Assembly (NCBI GenBank): GCA_029747585.1 | Contig: JAPEVF010000342.1 | Coordinates: 1-47,932, forward strand | Direction: 5' to 3' | Source: Pleurotus djamor | Lineage: Eukaryota; Basidiomycota; Agaricomycetes; Agaricales; Pleurotaceae | Length of the DNA stretch: 47,932 nucleotides | Shown: positions 44,984-47,932 of the stretch, piece by piece | Layout: each line of letters opens with the position of its first letter | How positions within the stretch are numbered: the stretch's first letter is position 1 | The notes under the pieces: model-generated | Databases searched by the model: none | What the model saw: the letters and a program-made list of their open reading frames with translations, nothing else | Told to the model about the DNA's origin: nothing | Translations under genes and position numbers: made by a program

Positions 44984-45986
44984 TTACAGCTTCTCCATTC
45001 TCATGGCTTCGCCCTTGACATCCCCAGCACCGGCACCAGCCACACCGGGTGCGCCTTCTCCCAAATTCGTGCGACTGGCGTTAACCCATCTCATGTCTAC
45101 CCATCGTCTAAGACCTCGCTGTTCTTGCTGCCCTTTACCTTGTTGGCGGCGACGACGGATGAAGAGGAAGACAGCTAGGATGACGAGCGCGGCGACGATG
45201 CTAAGGGAGGTAGAGAGAGCGATGCGCAGCGTCGAAGAGGAGGAAGATGATGACGATGATGAAGCAGAAGGAGAGGACTCGCTGGAGTTGACGTCGAGGA
45301 CGGCCGTGTATCTGTTTGTGTGGTCGATCAGCCACAAATTATAGCTGAGTAATACAGTCGAACTCACACCAGAGCATCCAGCATCGCATATCGTGCTCCA
45401 GGTGTGACAGTGAGCACAAGAGTATGATTTCCGTACTCCAGGCCAGCGTGGCCCCAGATGGCGGACGCAGGCGTGGATACGTTTAATGGCCTGCTACCTG
45501 GCTCGGCGGAAGAGGATACGGGCGGTGCGAGGTCAACGACAGCAGCAGGCTCCATATCAAGCTCGATGTTGACCGAGATACTTTGGAACACTTCTGTCCC
45601 AACAAATCGAGGAGCAACAAAGTACGCCGCCACACCTTGATTGACCAACGATCAGTACTAGGATCGGCGAATGGGAGTGGGTGATACGTACCTTCAAATC
45701 GCAGCTCTGCCCTGGCATCTGGATCGCTCGTCCACAGATATGATCCACGGAAACCGTAGGTGGTCGAAACCACAGTCGTCCAGTTCCCAGAGAGATAGAA
45801 GGACTTGTACCCCAGCAAAGAGGTTCCAAAGACGGAATTGGGGGAAGCGGTCATAAGGTCGTTATCTATCGTGACGTTCTGCACCAACATCTCGTATGTC
45901 GGCGTCGATCCATGCTGCCTAGGCAGAACGAAGCCCGAAGCGATGGGGAGGATCAAAGAAGCTAGGGCGGTGAGGGCGGTACGCAT
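44984..45986 (-). CDS. Ser-rich single-pass membrane protein M2
   Basis: Exons on the minus strand 45986-45692, 45635-45368 and 45311-44984 give 296 residues. A signal peptide (MRTALTALASLILPIASGF) is followed by NVTIDNDLM, LSGNW, and GSYLWTSDPDARAELRFEG. After intron 1 comes GVAAYFVAPRFVG. A poly-Ser stalk precedes the membrane helix (LSIVAALVILAVFLFI) and a cytosolic tail RRRR...RRWVDMRWVNASRTNL, with a Gly/Ala-rich end. Several N-x-S/T sites suggest glycosylation. The design (glycosylated ectodomain, Ser-rich stalk, one helix, short tail) resembles fungal cell-wall sensors in layout, but no sequence match to them is claimed. Head to head with M3. Confidence 0.75.
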
Positions 45987-46645
45987 CTTGGGGGGAGATG
46001 TCGGTGAAAGGAAGAAGTGGGAAACCCAAGTTGCGGGGGAAGCAGGTGACGGTCCTTATCAGTCATTGCTATCGACGCCAAGGGGAGAACCCTCCGAGGT
46101 GGCCTATTTTGAGAGCGCGGAGATAATAAGCTGATGAAGATTGGACGAGGATGACGACTTGGTGACAGTCAACACGGTTGGGTGACCCTGAAACGGCACA
46201 AGGGAAGTTATCATTTAGACATCACCGTTTGGAAATTCAGATCAGAACGCAGGAAACGAGGCGACTGAGCGGCAATGGGTCCACGTCGGTTTGAGATGAA
46301 GGTGCTCAGCGTCGTCGAGTCTGAGCGACTTGAACACTAGTTTGCCCCTGAAGACCGGGCGCTCAGGGGGAATAGGGGAGAACCACTTCCCCCCAGGTTC
46401 TTCCTCGCCGCCTGACACGCTGACAGTCGTAACTTATCGTCTGGTGAACTTTGATCTGTTTGGTGCGACTTCAAGCTTCAAGCTTCAACGTTCAACGTTC
46501 AACGCCGGGCGGGACGCCGACAAGTTAACCTGAGAATCTTGCATCTCCGCTTCAATTCCCTTGATTCAGGGCGTCGGGGGGAATTTCCCTTCCTTTCCTC
46601 ACGACAATCTCCACCATTGTCGTCCCCCCTTCAAGGCTCTCTACG
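45987..46645. promoter_or_regulatory. Divergent promoter region of M2 and M3
   Basis: This 659-bp region lies between two diverging paralogues and must hold both promoters. It contains a 7-bp tandem repeat at 46470-46504 and a C/T-rich stretch just before the M3 start. Confidence 0.5.
46470..46504. repeat. Five tandem 7-bp units
   Basis: Two TTCAAGC units followed by three TTCAACG units, 142-176 nt upstream of the M3 ATG. Possibly a simple repeat; possibly a cluster of binding sites. Confidence 0.7.
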
Positions 46646-47679
46646 ATGCTCGTTCGCAACCTCCTCACTGCTTGCCTGCTGTCCATCTCTTCCTCGTCTG
46701 TCCTCCATGCTCGTGGAATCCGACTTCATCCACGCCAGTCCGAGGAAGCAAATGGCAGCGCCTTCGTCAATGTCAATATCACACTCGATAACGACTTGAT
46801 GGGGAATACGTCCGCTGCGGTCGAAGGAAGGAGCTCGCTAGCTGGCTTTGTATCGCTGAACTTGACCGGCGTGTGGACGGCCTCGACATCGTACCATCAA
46901 GATTATGCCTACGGAGGGTCCTATCTCTGGACCAGAGACCCAGAAGCTAAAGCAGAATTCAAGTTCAACGGTAAGTTGTCGTTTTTTTTCTCGATTTTTG
47001 CAACGACTTTGCTTATCGGTATGTGGACATAGGATCGTCGGTGTACTACATGTCTCCTCGGTTCTCGACTCTGCCGACGTTTACATTCATGACCGAGGTC
47101 CAACTGGACAACTTTCCACGTGCGCTGGTGAATCTGGGCTCGTCGGATTCCCCTGATGCTGGCACGATCCGTCCCACCAACACGTCAACCGTTCTCTGGA
47201 GTCGGTCGGGCCTGAATATCACCCAGGAACATACGCTGACAATTTCCATGGCTCAAGGAGCGCAATACGCTATCCTAGATGCCCTGGTGTATACGACTTT
47301 CTTACCACCCAATGACCCCCGTCTCCCTTCTGCCACCGGCGATGTTGACGATCCTTCTCCGGCATCCTCATCCTCCTCATCTTCACCGCTATCGAAGTCA
47401 GTTCGCATAACCATCATCACTTTATGCAGCGTTCTCCTGGCCATCTTCGTCTATATCGCTTTCCGATATGTGCAAACAAGACGTAATCGCGCCAGCGGAA
47501 GAGATAGCCCGATGGCGGAAGCCGTCAGGAGATGGGTTGACATGCGATGGGTTAACGCGAGTAGGACGAATCTTCCGGGTGCAGGTCAAGCTGGCGTCGG
47601 AGGCGAAGGTGCTCAACCTGCCCACTGGCCCTCGGACGTGAAGGACCCCATGGAGATGAAGAAGGTAGAGCAGGTTTGA
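46646..47679 (+). CDS. Ser-rich single-pass membrane protein M3
   Basis: Exons 46646-46970 and 47033-47679 give 323 residues. The signal peptide (LLTACLLSISSSSVLHA) is followed by FVNVNITLDNDLM, LNLTGVWT, and GSYLWTRDPEAKAEFKFNG, the shared family block. After the single intron come VYYMSPRF, QLDNFPRALVNLGS, and AQGAQYAILDALVYTTF. A Ser-rich stalk leads to the helix ITIITLCSVLLAIFVYIAF and a tail with RRWVDMRWVNASRTNL, as in M2. The second intron of M1 and M2 (in the codon before YT/YS) is absent, so it was lost cleanly here. Probably a plasma-membrane protein with a glycosylated exterior; function unknown. Confidence 0.75.
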
Positions 47680-47932
47680 ATTCGACGGTTCATTTGCTTG
47701 AAATCTTGTTTCCTGTCGCCATATTTCTTCTGTTTGTGCTTACCTCGCTTTCTCATCTGTTAGGATGCTTGTACATTTACCGTTTCAACGCCGTCATCGC
47801 TTTCGCTTCTTTATCTTCTCGTCCCAGACTCCCATTGTACTCCAGGTCATTTTCGCGTGTAGTTTCTGCTCTGATTGTTCCTTCGGCTGATGTTGTACTC
47901 TTCTTTGTGGTGTATTTAAAGACGTAGACATT
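47680..47932. other. 3' flank of M3 to window end
   Basis: T/C-rich sequence with no gene; probably 3' untranslated and intergenic. Confidence 0.4.

Overview
The window looks like a gene-dense but repeat-rich piece of a basidiomycete (Agaricomycete, mushroom-type) nuclear genome. The evidence is protein-coding genes cut by many short introns (about 45-75 nt, GT..AG and a few GC..AG), a CACTA/EnSpm-type transposase and a DDE integrase-like gene of kinds common in Agaricomycetes, a wax-synthase-like acyltransferase, F-box-like proteins, and expanded lineage-specific families. I rebuilt exon structures by eye from reading frame, splice motifs and agreement between paralogues; none was checked against RNA or a database. 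Scattered N bases show a draft assembly. No rRNA, tRNA or CRISPR was seen.

Layout. 0.3-2.1 kb: a minus-strand DDE integrase-like gene with one in-frame stop, divergent from a plus-strand HSP20-like small chaperone gene (2.6-3.5 kb). 4.0-6.2 kb: a minus-strand six-exon gene whose protein begins with a near copy of the histone H3 tail, followed by a degenerate PHD-like cysteine cluster. 6.3-11.7 kb: no intact gene. It holds a 68-bp direct duplication and an array of decayed repeat units with perfect hairpin-forming palindromes, which appear to derive from a small protein-coding module. 11.8-12.4 kb: a small acidic orphan gene. 12.7-12.9 kb: a short-period repeat. 13.3-15.1 kb: a 5'-truncated CACTA transposase. 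15.5-16.3 kb: a small orphan gene.

17.2-35.7 kb is a tandem family of four intact paralogues (called A, B, C and D here), all on the plus strand, with identical five-exon structure. Each has an N-terminal helical domain resembling fungal HeLo/STAND-type N-terminal domains and a C-terminal TPR-like helical half. A shared 10-mer, TAYRARTCCT, lies 93-125 nt upstream of every ATG. Between the copies lie decayed minus-strand segments shared between copies, a MITE-like element with about 165-bp terminal inverted repeats (28.5-29.3 kb), a multi-pass membrane protein gene (29.4-30.9 kb) flanked by diverged direct repeats, and a possible small N-myristoylated protein gene (32.5-33.0 kb).

36.0-47.7 kb is a second paralogue cluster made of two families: F (F-box/LRR-like; F1, F2 and decayed F3) and M (Ser-rich single-pass membrane proteins; M1, M2, M3). 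The order M then F on the minus strand occurs twice (M1-F1 and M2-F2), so a two-gene module seems to have been duplicated. An MBOAT/wax-synthase-like gene lies between the modules, and M2 and M3 are head to head. Both clusters look like fast-evolving accessory families with gene birth, decay and splice-site change visible side by side.
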